Origin: Lepagella sp900761855
Lineage (GTDB): Bacteria > Bacteroidota > Bacteroidia > Bacteroidales > Muribaculaceae
DNA length: 64,000 nt
Direction: 5' to 3'
Assembly: GCA_959024545.1 (NCBI GenBank)
Contig: CAUFFJ010000001.1
Coordinates: 124,001 to 188,000, forward strand
A model generated the notes under the pieces. It did no database searches, was not told where the DNA came from, and saw only the letters and a list, made by a program, of their open reading frames with translations. The position numbers and the translations under genes were made by a program. Shown here one piece after another: positions 1-8,344 of this stretch (position 1 is its first letter; each line of letters begins with the position of its first letter).

Positions 1-2
1 TC

Positions 3-1028
3 AATCTGCGTATGGAGAGTGTGGGCGGAGAGCTCAACGCTTATACCACAAAAGAAGATACCGTGTTATTCACCAACGCTCCTGCAGGGTATACTTCCCG
101 GGCGCTGGAGCTGATTTACGACCTTATTGCCAATAGTTCTTTCCCTTCCGGGGAGGTGGAACGCGAGCGGGACGTCGTGGTGGAAGAAATCTATTCATAT
201 CTCGATTCTCCGGCGGAAGCAGTCTACGATGAGTTTGACGAACGGATATTCGCCGGAAGCGCCTTAGGCCATACTATACTCGGTACACCGGAGAGTGTGA
301 GGAGGATGGCCGGCTCAGATTGCCGTGAGTTTGTCGATAAGCATTACCGCCCCGAAAACATAGTGGTTTATTGCGTGGATTCCACTCCGGCTGACCGCTT
401 TGAAAAGCTCGTGCAAAGATTTTTCGGAAAGCTATCCTATCCAGGAAAAGGAACAGAGCGAACTTTCCCCAGGGAGACAGATGCCTTTGACCTGACGGAT
501 GACAGGGGAAGCCACCAGGCTCATACCGTAACGGGACTGAGACTTTTCGGCCGTCAGGATGACCGTCGCCATGCACTCTTTCTGCTCAACAATTATCTTG
601 GAGGGCCGGGGATGAGTTCAGCTCTCAACCAGCAGATGCGTGAAAAAAGAGGCTACGTCTATACTGTGGAGAGCAATGTGGCTCTGATGAACGATTGCGG
701 CGTATGGAGTGTGTATTTCGGCTCTGACCGCAAAGTGGTGGGACGTTGCCATAAATTAATTGACCGGGAACTGGGGCGCCTCGCTTCCGATACCGTTTCC
801 TCCCGTAGGCTCGACGCCATGAAACGCCAGTATATAGGTCAGTTGCTGGTGAGCGGCGACGGCCGTGAATCGATGGCAATGTCTCTGGGCAAAAGCCTCT
901 CGTACTATGGCGAAGTACATGACATAAACTGGACGGCCGACCGCGTCAGGGCTATCACGGCTGAAGAGCTGCGCTCAGTGGCTGAAATGCTCGCTTCAGG
1001 CCGCAGATCCACACTCACCCTTTGCTGA
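3..1028 (+). CDS. M16 family zinc metallopeptidase (partial, 5' end missing)
   Basis: The reading frame is open from the window edge and begins inside the gene. The first visible residues (NLRMESVGGELNAYTTKE) are the block that follows the HxxEH zinc motif in M16 peptidases, so the HxxEH itself lies just outside the window. The second M16 domain is present, with the RGYVYTVES element near residue 215 that matches the R/Y region of family members. M16 proteins are processing proteases or peptidasomes; in Bacteroidetes this single-chain type is probably cytoplasmic or periplasmic. The stop lies 14 bp before the dusB ATG, so the two genes are likely co-transcribed. Family is clear, substrate unknown. 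Confidence 0.9.
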   Translation, partial: NLRMESVGGELNAYTTKEDTVLFTNAPAGYTSRALELIYDLIANSSFPSGEVERERDVVVEEIYSYLDSPAEAVYDEFDERIFAGSALGHTILGTPESVRRMAGSDCREFVDKHYRPENIVVYCVDSTPADRFEKLVQRFFGKLSYPGKGTERTFPRETDAFDLTDDRGSHQAHTVTGLRLFGRQDDRRHALFLLNNYLGGPGMSSALNQQMREKRGYVYTVESNVALMNDCGVWSVYFGSDRKVVGRCHKLIDRELGRLASDTVSSRRLDAMKRQYIGQLLVSGDGRESMAMSLGKSLSYYGEVHDINWTADRVRAITAEELRSVAEMLASGRRSTLTLC

Positions 1029-1042
1029 TAACTCACGGTGTC

Positions 1043-2023
1043 ATGAAGATAGCAGACCTTGACCTTGGCGAACGCGCTGTGATGCTTGCTCCGATGGAAG
1101 ACGTCACGGATCCCTCTTTCAGGCTTATATGCCGCGAAATGGGGGCTCAGCTCGTTTATACCGAATTTGTTTCGGCCGAGGCTCTGATACGCAATATCAA
1201 TTCCACCACGCGCAAGCTTCATATCGACGAGCGCGAGCGCCCCGTGGCAATCCAAATTTACGGACGCGAGCCCGAAGCGATGGTCGAAGCCGCGAAAATC
1301 GTGGAGCAGGCGGGGCCGGATCTTCTCGATATTAATTTCGGATGCCCCGTAAAGAAAGTGGCATCCAAAGGCGCCGGCGCCGGAATGCTGCGCGATATCC
1401 CTAAAATGCTTTCTATCACGCGGGAGGTGGTGAAAGCGGTCAGCATCCCTGTTACGGTCAAGACCCGTCTGGGGTGGGACTGCGAAAATAAGATAATCTG
1501 CGACCTCGGGCCCCGGCTTCAGGACTGCGGCATCAAGGCCATTACAGTGCATGGACGCACGCGCAGCCAGATGTATACCGGACAGGCCGACTGGACTCTT
1601 ATCGGCCAACTGAAAGCCGACCCACGCATGGAAATTCCTGTCATCGGCAACGGAGACATCACTACTCCGGAAGGTGCCATACAAGCTTTTGAGAAATACG
1701 GTGTCGACGGAGTCATGATAGGCCGGGGAGCGATTGGAGCCCCGTGGATATTCCGCGAGGTCCGCAATGCCGTGCACCACACCGGCATTCCGCTGCTTTC
1801 GGTGGCTGAAAAGTTTGGCATTCTTCGTCGTCAACTGCGCGAGTCGATAGAGCGAATTGACGAATACCGCGGCATCCTGCATATACGCAGGCATCTTGCG
1901 GCCACGCCGCTTTTTAAGAGTCTGCCCGACTTCCGTCAGACCCGCATACGAATGCTTAGAGCGGAGACGGAGGCCGAGCTTCTCGAAATTTTCGATGAAA
2001 TCGGCGCCCGCTGGTTCTCCTAA
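1043..2023 (+). CDS. dusB: tRNA-dihydrouridine synthase
   Basis: FMN-dependent enzyme that reduces uridine to dihydrouridine in the tRNA D-loop. The 326-residue product has the FMN-binding start (MLAPMEDVTD, residues 14-23), the catalytic cysteine in DINFGCPVKKV (Cys101), the SKGAGAGML loop, and the VIGNGDI and VMIGRGA phosphate-binding segments of a TIM barrel. I chose the ATG at 1043; an upstream TTG at 1022 would overlap the M16 gene. It belongs to the DusB-like family; E. coli has three Dus types and I cannot fix the target uridine from sequence. A long antisense frame covers the whole gene and continues from the relic at 2.1-2.36 kb. Confidence 0.93.
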   Translation: MKIADLDLGERAVMLAPMEDVTDPSFRLICREMGAQLVYTEFVSAEALIRNINSTTRKLHIDERERPVAIQIYGREPEAMVEAAKIVEQAGPDLLDINFGCPVKKVASKGAGAGMLRDIPKMLSITREVVKAVSIPVTVKTRLGWDCENKIICDLGPRLQDCGIKAITVHGRTRSQMYTGQADWTLIGQLKADPRMEIPVIGNGDITTPEGAIQAFEKYGVDGVMIGRGAIGAPWIFREVRNAVHHTGIPLLSVAEKFGILRRQLRESIERIDEYRGILHIRRHLAATPLFKSLPDFRQTRIRMLRAETEAELLEIFDEIGARWFS

Positions 2024-2099
2024 GGGAATGGTGTCCGAAGTAGGGCCGCATACGGCATTCTTCAGTATGTCGAAATCATTTTCACTAAAGATTAAATGA

Positions 2100-2359
2100 A
2101 TTTGATTGCGCCCTTTTATTAATAATTTTTTCTTTGTCTTTATTCTTATATCTTTATAAATGTCAACCCCCGTGTCAACCATTATGTCAACACCAGCGTC
2201 AACCCCCGTGTCAATCTTCGTGTCAACGGGAGTGTCAGCCCTCGTGTCAACGAGAGTGACAGCCGTCATGCCATTGAGGGGGCCTTTGAAGCGGATGGCA
2301 CGCCGTTTATTGAACTGTTTTGCTTCGGAAAAAGAATTGATGAGTTTTAAGTACTGCAT
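2100..2359 (-). pseudogene. Relic of a Bacteroidetes HTH/replication-type protein with VDTx repeats
   Basis: On the minus strand a good promoter (2387-2417) precedes an ATG at 2359. The product starts MQYLKLINSF, the usual opening of a Bacteroidetes family of small HTH/DnaD-like proteins seen many times per genome and on mobile elements. The winged-helix core normally following is nearly absent. What remains matches the end of that core (RRAIRFKGPLNG), then about nine VDTx tetrapeptides, then a lysine-rich tail (KDIRIKTKKK). I infer an internal deletion. No stop follows: the frame runs on antisense through dusB to about 905, which suggests the original 3' end was also lost. Family assignment is from memory of the N-terminus and tail. 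Confidence 0.5.
2160..2279. repeat. Degenerate 12-bp tandem repeat, about 10 units
   Basis: Ten consecutive 12-bp units start at 2160. The first eight follow RTGTCAACnnnn closely, and the last two are degraded. The period is a multiple of three, and on the minus strand it encodes VDTx repeats inside the relic gene. The first seven or eight bases of each unit are conserved and the last four vary, the pattern expected of a coding repeat under past selection on the VDT residues. Confidence 0.85.
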
Positions 2360-2386
2360 AGGATTAGGATATTAAAGATTATCGTG

Positions 2387-2417
2387 CAAAGATACGAATA
2401 AAATCTGAATTGACAAA
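2387..2417 (-). promoter_or_regulatory. Promoter of the VDTx relic
   Basis: On the minus strand TTTG (2417-2414) and TATCTTTG (2394-2387) are 19 bp apart, a close match to the Bacteroidetes sigma-ABfr promoter. Predicted start of transcription is near 2380, about 20 nt before the relic ATG at 2359. If active it would drive a transcript antisense to dusB. Confidence 0.6.
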
Positions 2418-2528
2418 ATTTTATCAATATATAATTCAAATTATTTCAATACTGCAGTGGTGGACCAAGGCAGATTTGTTCGTTTAGCGGATTTATTGGT
2501 TTAAATGTGGGGAAATACATTTAAGGCA

Positions 2529-2559
2529 TTGACATATCAGGATTATTGCTTAATTTTGC
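2529..2559 (+). promoter_or_regulatory. Promoter of the GIN-domain gene and flippase
   Basis: TTG at 2529-2531 and TAATTTTG at 2552-2559 are separated by 20 bp, matching the Bacteroidetes promoter. It lies 20 bp before the ATG at 2580, which argues against the longer frame that would begin at 2505. Confidence 0.7.
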
Positions 2560-2579
2560 AGACTCATTATTACTCAATC

Positions 2580-3515
2580 ATGCAGATCACACGAATACTT
2601 ACCATCGTTGTCTCACTGGCAGCCTTTCTCTCGGCCAATGCCGGGGCTGTCACAGAGTATATCACCTATTGCGGCCCATTTGACCGCCTTGAAGTGCTCG
2701 ACAATGTTAATGTGATATATGCCTGTAATCCCGACTCGGCAGGGTATATGCGATACACTGGCGAGAAACGTTTTGCCGATGCCTTTATAGTGAATAATAA
2801 TAAAGGTAAGCTTAAGATTCAGGTTAATACAGAGGACGTGAATGATCCCGCTTTGCCTGATATTTACATTTACTCCAACTTTCTCACTTCTGTCTCAAAC
2901 AGTTCTCTGAGGAAAGTGGAGGTACTGTCGATTGCTCCATGTCCGGAACTCAGCATCAAACAGATTGGTAACGGTACCATCGGAGTGGATGGCGTGAAAT
3001 GCGATAAGCTCTCGGCTACAATCGCCACGGGCAATGGCTCAATCATTGTAACGGGATCCACTGATGCAGCGGCTTTCAAAATGGTAGGAACCGGTACGAT
3101 TCAGGCCGACCTGCTGCGGGCCAATACTGTGAAGTGCCGTGTGGTAGGCTCCGGCACCATAGGGTGTTGGCCGCTGGAATCTCTTGATGTCAAGGGCCTT
3201 GGCTCAACTAAGGTCTACTATCGCGGTGAACCGGTTGTAAGCAAGGGCCCCGGACTTAAAGTAATGCAGCTCGATCAGATGCCTGCCGACTACAACTCTG
3301 TCTCAACCCGGGAGAATTCTTCCGATATAGACTCTCAAAACTCTTCTGCGTTCGAAAATAGTCCGCAGCCACAAGAATATACTGAGGAGAATCCTTCTGA
3401 TATTGAGCCGGCAGAAGAAAAGGAGTCTGTTGAGGAAGAAGTAGAATCCCCAACCAGCCTTTCCACTGAACCTGAACCGGCCTTTACCCGTTCAAGAATG
3501 CGCAGAAATAAGTAA
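2580..3515 (+). CDS. Exported head-GIN-domain (DUF2807) protein with acidic tail
   Basis: Signal peptide at residues 1-23 (hydrophobic, ending SANAGA). Residues 30-230 form the beta-helical GIN/DUF2807 domain, recognised by repeated strands with G-x-G-T-I motifs such as GNGTIGVDG, GNGSIIVTG and GSGTIGCWP. Residues from about 245 are low-complexity and rich in Glu, Ser and Pro. DUF2807 proteins are exported Bacteroidetes proteins without a settled function; a role in envelope or adhesion is a guess. The start at 2580 fits both the promoter and the signal peptide. The stop codon abuts the flippase ATG directly, so the pair is translationally linked. Confidence 0.8.
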   Translation: MQITRILTIVVSLAAFLSANAGAVTEYITYCGPFDRLEVLDNVNVIYACNPDSAGYMRYTGEKRFADAFIVNNNKGKLKIQVNTEDVNDPALPDIYIYSNFLTSVSNSSLRKVEVLSIAPCPELSIKQIGNGTIGVDGVKCDKLSATIATGNGSIIVTGSTDAAAFKMVGTGTIQADLLRANTVKCRVVGSGTIGCWPLESLDVKGLGSTKVYYRGEPVVSKGPGLKVMQLDQMPADYNSVSTRENSSDIDSQNSSAFENSPQPQEYTEENPSDIEPAEEKESVEEEVESPTSLSTEPEPAFTRSRMRRNK

Positions 3516-5012
3516 ATGCCTGATCAGGAGCCCACACTGAAATTGAAAACCGCCCGCACGCTTAAGTGGAACACCATTGACCGTGTGGCGGCCCAGTTGA
3601 TTTACGCGGCTGTCGGCATTGTCCTCGCCAATATCCTGAGCAAGGAAGATTTCGGCCTGGTCGGGGTGTTGCTCATATTCCAGGCTTTTGCCACGCTGCT
3701 GACCGACGGCGGATTCGGGATGGCTCTCATACAGAAGAAAGGCACATCCCAGACCGATTATTCATCGGTATTCTGGTTTAATCTTATAGTCAGTCTGGCG
3801 ATTTACGGACTCCTCTGTCTCGGGGCTCCGGTGATTGCCGATATATTTCACGATGACCGGCGGCTGATACCTCTCTCAAGATGGATGTTTCTCTCTTTCG
3901 TACTCAACGGACTCTCGCTGGTGCATACCAATAAGCTGATGAAAGAGATGAACGTCAGGATGGTTGCGGTGAGCAATCTCGTGGCGCTCACAGTGGCCGG
4001 AATAGCCGGAATCATTCTCGCGCTCATGGGCTTCGGAGCATGGGCGCTCGTGTGGCAGACAATCATAAATGCCGCCGTCAAAAGTCTCATACTCTGGAGT
4101 TCCGGCAGCTGGTTTCCCTCATTTGTATTCAGTCTTTCGTCTTTACGGTCAATACTGCCGGTAGGCTCAAGTGTTCTTCTGACTCAGATTCTCAATACGA
4201 TAAGCCTCTATGCCCCTAATTTTGTAATAGGCACATACGATAGTCTGCGTTCTCTCGGTATATACACCCAGGCAGACAAGTGGAGCAAAATGGGCAGCGC
4301 CACTATTACCCAGATACTGGCTTCTTCTTTTATACCTCTGCTTTCGAGATGTGCCGACGATATGGATACACGGCGCCGTTATATAGGCCGCATCAACCGT
4401 TTTACCGCTCTGATACTGATGCCTCTGCTGCTGGGCCTCACATTGGTAGGTCAGCCGCTTTTTCATGCCTTTTTCGGCAATAAATGGGACGATGCCGTGG
4501 TATTGTTTCAGATACTTGCGTTCCGGGGAATATTTGTGGTGTTAATTCAGCTCTACTACAACTATTGCGTGGCGGCCGGCCGTTCTAAGGCACTCTATCT
4601 GATAGAACTCGCAAAAGACGGCCTGCTGATCGGGGCCCTGCTGGCTACTGTCTGGTTCGGTTCCATCAGTCTGATAGTATGGGGATTGCTTGCCGGATCA
4701 GTGGCAACCTACCTGATAGTGCTCCTGATAACTGTGCGGCAGACGGAGTACACCGTCAGGAGTATGCTGGCCGACATGATGCCGTTCGTTATAATAGCCG
4801 TGGGAGCATGTGTGGCTGCCTACGGCGCAGGGACATTGATCGGCTGCGTGGCGGATGCTACGGCTGTTTCAGTCATCGGCATGGGATGGATACTCCTCTT
4901 GTCTGAGATAGCTGTGGGATTGCTGGTATATGTGGGATTATTGAAAATATGCCATATCCCCGAACTCTCTGAAATGACCGGCTATCTTTTCGGCCGTTTC
5001 CGCCGCCGGTAG
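3516..5012 (+). CDS. Polysaccharide flippase, MOP superfamily (Wzx/WzxC type)
   Basis: A 498-residue integral membrane protein with about 12-14 hydrophobic segments throughout. The N-terminus (TLKWNTIDRVAAQLIYAAVG ... DFGLVGVLLIFQAFATLLTDGGFGMALIQ) is typical of the Polysacc_synt lipopolysaccharide biosynthesis flippases, which move lipid-linked sugars across the inner membrane. It is downstream of the GIN protein with no gap and is convergent with a GT2 gene 10 bp away, so this is a small glycan locus. The exported glycan cannot be deduced. Confidence 0.88.
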   Translation: MPDQEPTLKLKTARTLKWNTIDRVAAQLIYAAVGIVLANILSKEDFGLVGVLLIFQAFATLLTDGGFGMALIQKKGTSQTDYSSVFWFNLIVSLAIYGLLCLGAPVIADIFHDDRRLIPLSRWMFLSFVLNGLSLVHTNKLMKEMNVRMVAVSNLVALTVAGIAGIILALMGFGAWALVWQTIINAAVKSLILWSSGSWFPSFVFSLSSLRSILPVGSSVLLTQILNTISLYAPNFVIGTYDSLRSLGIYTQADKWSKMGSATITQILASSFIPLLSRCADDMDTRRRYIGRINRFTALILMPLLLGLTLVGQPLFHAFFGNKWDDAVVLFQILAFRGIFVVLIQLYYNYCVAAGRSKALYLIELAKDGLLIGALLATVWFGSISLIVWGLLAGSVATYLIVLLITVRQTEYTVRSMLADMMPFVIIAVGACVAAYGAGTLIGCVADATAVSVIGMGWILLLSEIAVGLLVYVGLLKICHIPELSEMTGYLFGRFRRR

Positions 5013-5022
5013 TCCTGCTCTT

Positions 5023-5955
5023 TCAGCGCTTTGATGTACGTAACCTAATGAGTTCAAGCAACTGCCGATGATTGCGGGAAATGGTGGTGAGTATGAGTCC
5101 GCACAGTATCAGCAAAATGCTGAGCATCAGAAGCGTGCATGCCACAATCAACGATGGGAAGCGTGGTACAAGCCCTGTATGCCAATACTCTATAAGCACG
5201 GGTATCATCAGCGCCATACTGAAAACGAATGACAATATGCTCAGGCCTGTGAAGAAACGCATGGGCCGGTAATCTTTATATAGATTAATGAGTGTCCGCA
5301 TCACCCGGAAGCCGTCAGTAAAAGTATTTAGTTTCGACTCGCTGCCCTCCTGCCGGTCGCGGTAATTCACCGGTGTCTGGCATACCTGATAGCCCCGGTC
5401 AAGCGCGTGGATGGTCATCTCGGTTTCAATCTCAAAGCCTTTTGACAGCACCGGATAATTTTTTACAAACTCCCGGCTAAAGGCTCTGTAACCCGATAGA
5501 ATGTCGTGGACATCGGAGTCAAACAGGCGATTGATCATACTGCGCACCAGCCGATTGCCTGAATTATGGAAAGGCCGTTTGTTTTCTGTAAAATATGTGG
5601 AACTGAGTCTGTCGCCGACCACCATATCGGCATTTTCTTCAATGAGCTTTTTGATGAGTCTGGGAGCATCCTCAGCGGGATAAGTGTCATCTCCGTCGGC
5701 CATGATATAAATGTCGGCATCAATATCGGCAAACATTGAACGCACTACATTGCCCTTGCCCTGCCGTGGTTCTTTTCGTACGATGGCACCTGCCTGAGCG
5801 GCAATGTCAGATGTGCCGTCAGTGGAGTTATTGTCGTAAACATATACCCTTGCTTCAGGAAGTACACGCCGAAAGTCTGCAATCACTTTTGCTATGGACT
5901 GAGCCTCGTTATAACATGGCAGAAGTATGGCTATATCGGGTCGTTTTGTAATCAT
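5023..5955 (-). CDS. GT2 glycosyltransferase, polyprenyl-phosphate (GtrB/DPM1-like)
   Basis: The 310-residue product has a GT-A fold N-terminus: ILLPCYNE (residues 10-17), DNNSTDGT (41-48) and the metal-binding ADGDDTYP (86-93), then two C-terminal membrane helices (about 235-260 and 270-300). This is the architecture of enzymes that transfer a sugar from UDP/GDP-sugar to undecaprenyl or dolichyl phosphate. The ATG at 5955 is preferred over an upstream one (6012), because in the corrected frame the upstream membrane protein stops at 5958, 2 bp before it. The two genes would then form a GtrB-plus-membrane-transferase pair that glycosylates a surface polymer; that role is inferred. Confidence 0.85.
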   Translation of the reverse strand: MITKRPDIAILLPCYNEAQSIAKVIADFRRVLPEARVYVYDNNSTDGTSDIAAQAGAIVRKEPRQGKGNVVRSMFADIDADIYIMADGDDTYPAEDAPRLIKKLIEENADMVVGDRLSSTYFTENKRPFHNSGNRLVRSMINRLFDSDVHDILSGYRAFSREFVKNYPVLSKGFEIETEMTIHALDRGYQVCQTPVNYRDRQEGSESKLNTFTDGFRVMRTLINLYKDYRPMRFFTGLSILSFVFSMALMIPVLIEYWHTGLVPRFPSLIVACTLLMLSILLILCGLILTTISRNHRQLLELIRLRTSKR

Positions 5956-5957
5956 GT

Positions 5958-7194
5958 CACGGATGTTTAGAAGATATATGTTTCTCCCTGTTTTTGTACA
6001 CAGCACATACAAAAAGGATCAGGCAGAAGATGGATACACCTGCGGATCTCCAGGCAAACCAATAGTGTATGATCGTGGATTATACAGCACTGCATACCAG
6101 ACGAGAGGCAAAGCAGCGATTATGAGAAGCCATTCAGAGCTGCGGAATTCTTTTGGGTTACGTTTACGAATTATAAGCAGTATACTAAGAATTATCGCCA
6201 GCAGAGCAATGATAGAAATGGCAGACTTGATAATGAACCCGGTTGTGATGTAGTCTGGCAAGGCTCCTGCAGTGCGGAAAGCGATGCTTGCGCCGGCATC
6301 AGAAATGACATTGAAAGGAGAGAGCCAAGAGGCTAAAGCCCATTTCGAAGCCCAGAGTAAAGCGTATCCGGCACCCCAGGATATTATTGCAAGGAGAGTT
6401 ATTCTGTTCTTGCGGTTCAGCTTTATTGAATAAAGGTATGCCGCAAGTGGTATGCCAAGTGTGAGGAGGGGAGCGGTAAGCAGGTCAAGAAAAGATGTGA
6501 ATGCTCCTATGGTGAAGAATGCGAGGTAAAGATTCTCCGGTTTGCGGAATGTCTTGTCGGCAGAGAGAAGGGATATAAGAGCAATGAGGAGGACAAAGAA
6601 TACTGAGGCGAATTGCAGAGAAGTCGCTACGACCCAGGGAGTAAGTGTCAGTGCAGTAAATATAAAAGCTATTGATTCTGCTACCGGGCGCTTACGCCAA
6701 AGCAATATAACGGTTATAAGAAACAGCACTCCGAGAGTTACTGCGGAAAGGATGCGTATTCCCTTCAAATCAAAGCAAATGGAGGAAACTCTGAGAGGGA
6801 GCATATATCCGTGCCAGTATGTTGCGTACGACGATTTTATAAGGCTGGCCGTATCATTTCGCATTACCTTTGCGGCGGCAATCCGTGTGTCAGTATTATT
6901 TACGCTATCGATATAGTACGGATTGCCCATGGCATCGCATAGGGGCATTGAATCAGTGCCGCAGACCGCCATCCCGAGCATCAAAGCGTCAGTATAATTG
7001 TCGCGCATGGACAGCTCGGAGAGGCCTGCTACAGGATGCAGTCCCTCCCGATCAAGAAGTTTGATTGATTCCCTTGTATTTTCGATAGTAACATCCTTAT
7101 GTATTGAATAGGCCGCTACACCCGACAAAGTAAAAATGCCGGCTAATACAATGAAAAGAATCAGGAATCGCAATGGCAAGCAGATATGACGCAT
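5958..7194 (-). pseudogene. Polytopic membrane protein of glycan locus, with a -1 frameshift near 6080
   Basis: In the uninterrupted frame (7194 to 6019, 391 aa) the protein has a signal-anchor-like N-terminus, a roughly 110-residue extracytoplasmic loop and eight or nine membrane helices, then ends in an out-of-character polar tail (NPRSYTIGLPGDPQVYPSSA). If the frame moves back one base near 6079-6081 the reading continues STIIHYWFAWRSAGVSIF, a further hydrophobic helix, a basic tail, and a TGA at 5958-5960, 2 bp before the next start codon. That fit strongly suggests the intact gene ends at 5958. Causes could be a recent deletion, a sequencing error or, less likely, programmed -1 shifting. 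It is probably a glycosyltransferase-like membrane partner of the GT2 enzyme. Confidence 0.75.
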
Positions 7195-7205
7195 ATAATA
7201 ATGGA

Positions 7206-7254
7206 TAAGCAGTCAGTATCTGCCGTTGTTCAACCGACAAAAACTGACTGCTTA
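7206..7254 (-). terminator. 12-bp perfect stem after the rpmB-rpmG-DUF4295 operon
   Basis: TAAGCAGTCAGT (7206-7217) and ACTGACTGCTTA (7243-7254) are perfect inverted repeats with a 25-nt loop. On the minus strand the hairpin follows the DUF4295 stop by about 60 nt and ends only 11 nt before the membrane protein ATG at 7194. It lacks a strong U tract, so it may be a weak terminator or a hairpin over the initiation region of the next gene. Confidence 0.6.
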
Positions 7255-7315
7255 GAGTATAGATAAATGTGTATTCAGTCAGAAATGCAAAGGCATGCTG
7301 ACGTAAATAGACAAA

Positions 7316-7465
7316 TTACTTGAGAGCCTCTTTAACGGCGTCGTTAGGCACCATTTCCTCTTTGAAGATATAAGCGCCTGTTTTAGGAGATTTCTCCATT
7401 TTGATGACTTTGCTGTAGGTGCGTCCTTCACCTTTCTGAAGCGACGCGACGGTTTTTTTTGCCAT
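7316..7465 (-). CDS. DUF4295 small ribosome-associated-operon protein
   Basis: A 49-residue basic protein beginning MAKKTVASLQKGEGRTYSKV and ending in VKEALK. This is the DUF4295 family, restricted to Bacteroidetes and almost always found directly after rpmB and rpmG, as here. Function is not established; the neighbourhood and basic character suggest ribosome association. The ATG is followed by a run of eight A (codons 2-5), a potentially slippery stretch. It is 13 bp downstream of rpmG on the same strand. Confidence 0.9.
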   Translation of the reverse strand: MAKKTVASLQKGEGRTYSKVIKMEKSPKTGAYIFKEEMVPNDAVKEALK

Positions 7466-7478
7466 GGTTCAGAGGTGC

Positions 7479-7667
7479 TTATTTGATTTCTTTGTGAACA
7501 GTAACTTTTTTGAGAATGGGGTTGTATTTCTTCAACTCCAGACGCTCGGTGGTATTTTTGCGGTTTTTGGTAGTAATGTAACGCGACATTCCGGGCATAC
7601 CGCTGGCCTTATGTTCGGTGCATTCAAGTATTACCTGAACGCGATTGCCTTTTGCTTTCTTTGCCAT
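7479..7667 (-). CDS. rpmG: 50S ribosomal protein L33
   Basis: A 62-residue basic protein (MAKKAKGNRVQVILECTEH, then SRYITTKNRKNTTERLELKKYNP) with all the conserved L33 blocks. It is a large-subunit protein near the E site. It keeps one Cys (Cys16) and lacks the paired CxxC motifs of zinc-binding L33, so it is a zinc-free form. The gene lies 24 bp after rpmB and before DUF4295. Confidence 0.97.
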   Translation of the reverse strand: MAKKAKGNRVQVILECTEHKASGMPGMSRYITTKNRKNTTERLELKKYNPILKKVTVHKEIK

Positions 7668-7691
7668 AACTTTATGATATGGGGAGATTGA

Positions 7692-7955
7692 TTAGAGTGA
7701 GAGGATTGTGATGTCTTTGAAGTCGAGATTACCGGCAGCCTCAGCTTTTTTGAGGGCTGCGTTAAGGCCAATCTTGTTGATTGTGCGCAATGCGTGGGCG
7801 CTCACGAGGAGCTCGATCCACATATCCTGCTCTACCCAGTAGAATTTCTTGCGGTGAAGATTGACATTAAATTTGCGTTTGGTGCGACGCTTCGAGTGCG
7901 AGACGTTGTTACCAACGCTTGCCTTCTTGCCCGTTAACTGACAAACTTTTGACAT
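7692..7955 (-). CDS. rpmB: 50S ribosomal protein L28
   Basis: An 87-residue protein starting MSKVCQLTGKKASVGNNVSH, with KRKFNVNLHRKKFYW and the C-terminal ALRTINKIGLNAALKKA typical of L28. Large-subunit ribosomal protein. The open frame extends upstream to 8084, but the conserved L28 N-terminus fixes the start at 7955. First gene of the rpmB-rpmG-DUF4295 operon, with a leader of about 120 nt from the promoter at 8082-8113. Confidence 0.97.
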   Translation of the reverse strand: MSKVCQLTGKKASVGNNVSHSKRRTKRKFNVNLHRKKFYWVEQDMWIELLVSAHALRTINKIGLNAALKKAEAAGNLDFKDITILSL

Positions 7956-8081
7956 GGCTGTTGTGTGTGGTTTATCTGGATTGTAATAATTTAGAAAGAC
8001 CTGAGGCCGCCATCTCACTCTCATATCACCCCGGCTGCATCTTTTCCGAAGCTTTCTATGAGATGTGCCACAAATCGGTGG

Positions 8082-8113
8082 CAAAATTAGTAATAATTAC
8101 TGACTCGGCCAAA
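8082..8113 (-). promoter_or_regulatory. Promoter of rpmB-rpmG-DUF4295
   Basis: Minus-strand TTTG (8113-8110) and TAATTTTG (8089-8082) with 20 bp between them, an exact Bacteroidetes consensus. Transcription would begin near 8075, leaving a leader of about 120 nt before rpmB that could hold autoregulatory structure; I see no family I can name in it. Confidence 0.75.
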
Positions 8114-8344
8114 TATTTCATTGGTTTTTAGCCAATTATTTTATCGGAAATCATATTTGAATATAATTATTCTTCTGGGTAAGGTATATAATCTGTACTT
8201 TGGCCTCGCAACTCTGTATCTGCGATTGTCTGAATGCAGCTAAATCTACGTATAGGTAATGGAGGTTAAACCGACATAAGTTTATTAAATTGGCCGGCGA
8301 TAATATGTTTTACAACACATTTATGGCATTTTGCCACTTTAAAA
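8114..8344. other. Intergenic stretch without recognised feature
   Basis: AT-rich spacer between the divergent rpmB promoter and the candidate small-RNA promoter. It holds two near-identical 10-mers, AATTGGCCGG (about 8289) and ATTTGGCCGG (about 8343), the second overlapping the -33 box of the plus-strand promoter. No open frame with coding character is visible. Confidence 0.4.

Noticed and set aside
905..2023. Long minus-strand frame (to 2359, 484 codons) opposite dusB
   Set aside because: dusB on the plus strand has full family conservation; the antisense frame has no recognisable content over this part and is an extension of the relic.
2160..2279. 12-bp repeats as a CRISPR or as a plus-strand VSTP-repeat protein
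   Set aside because: There are no unique spacers of CRISPR size, and promoter, start codon and end sequences all fit the minus strand.
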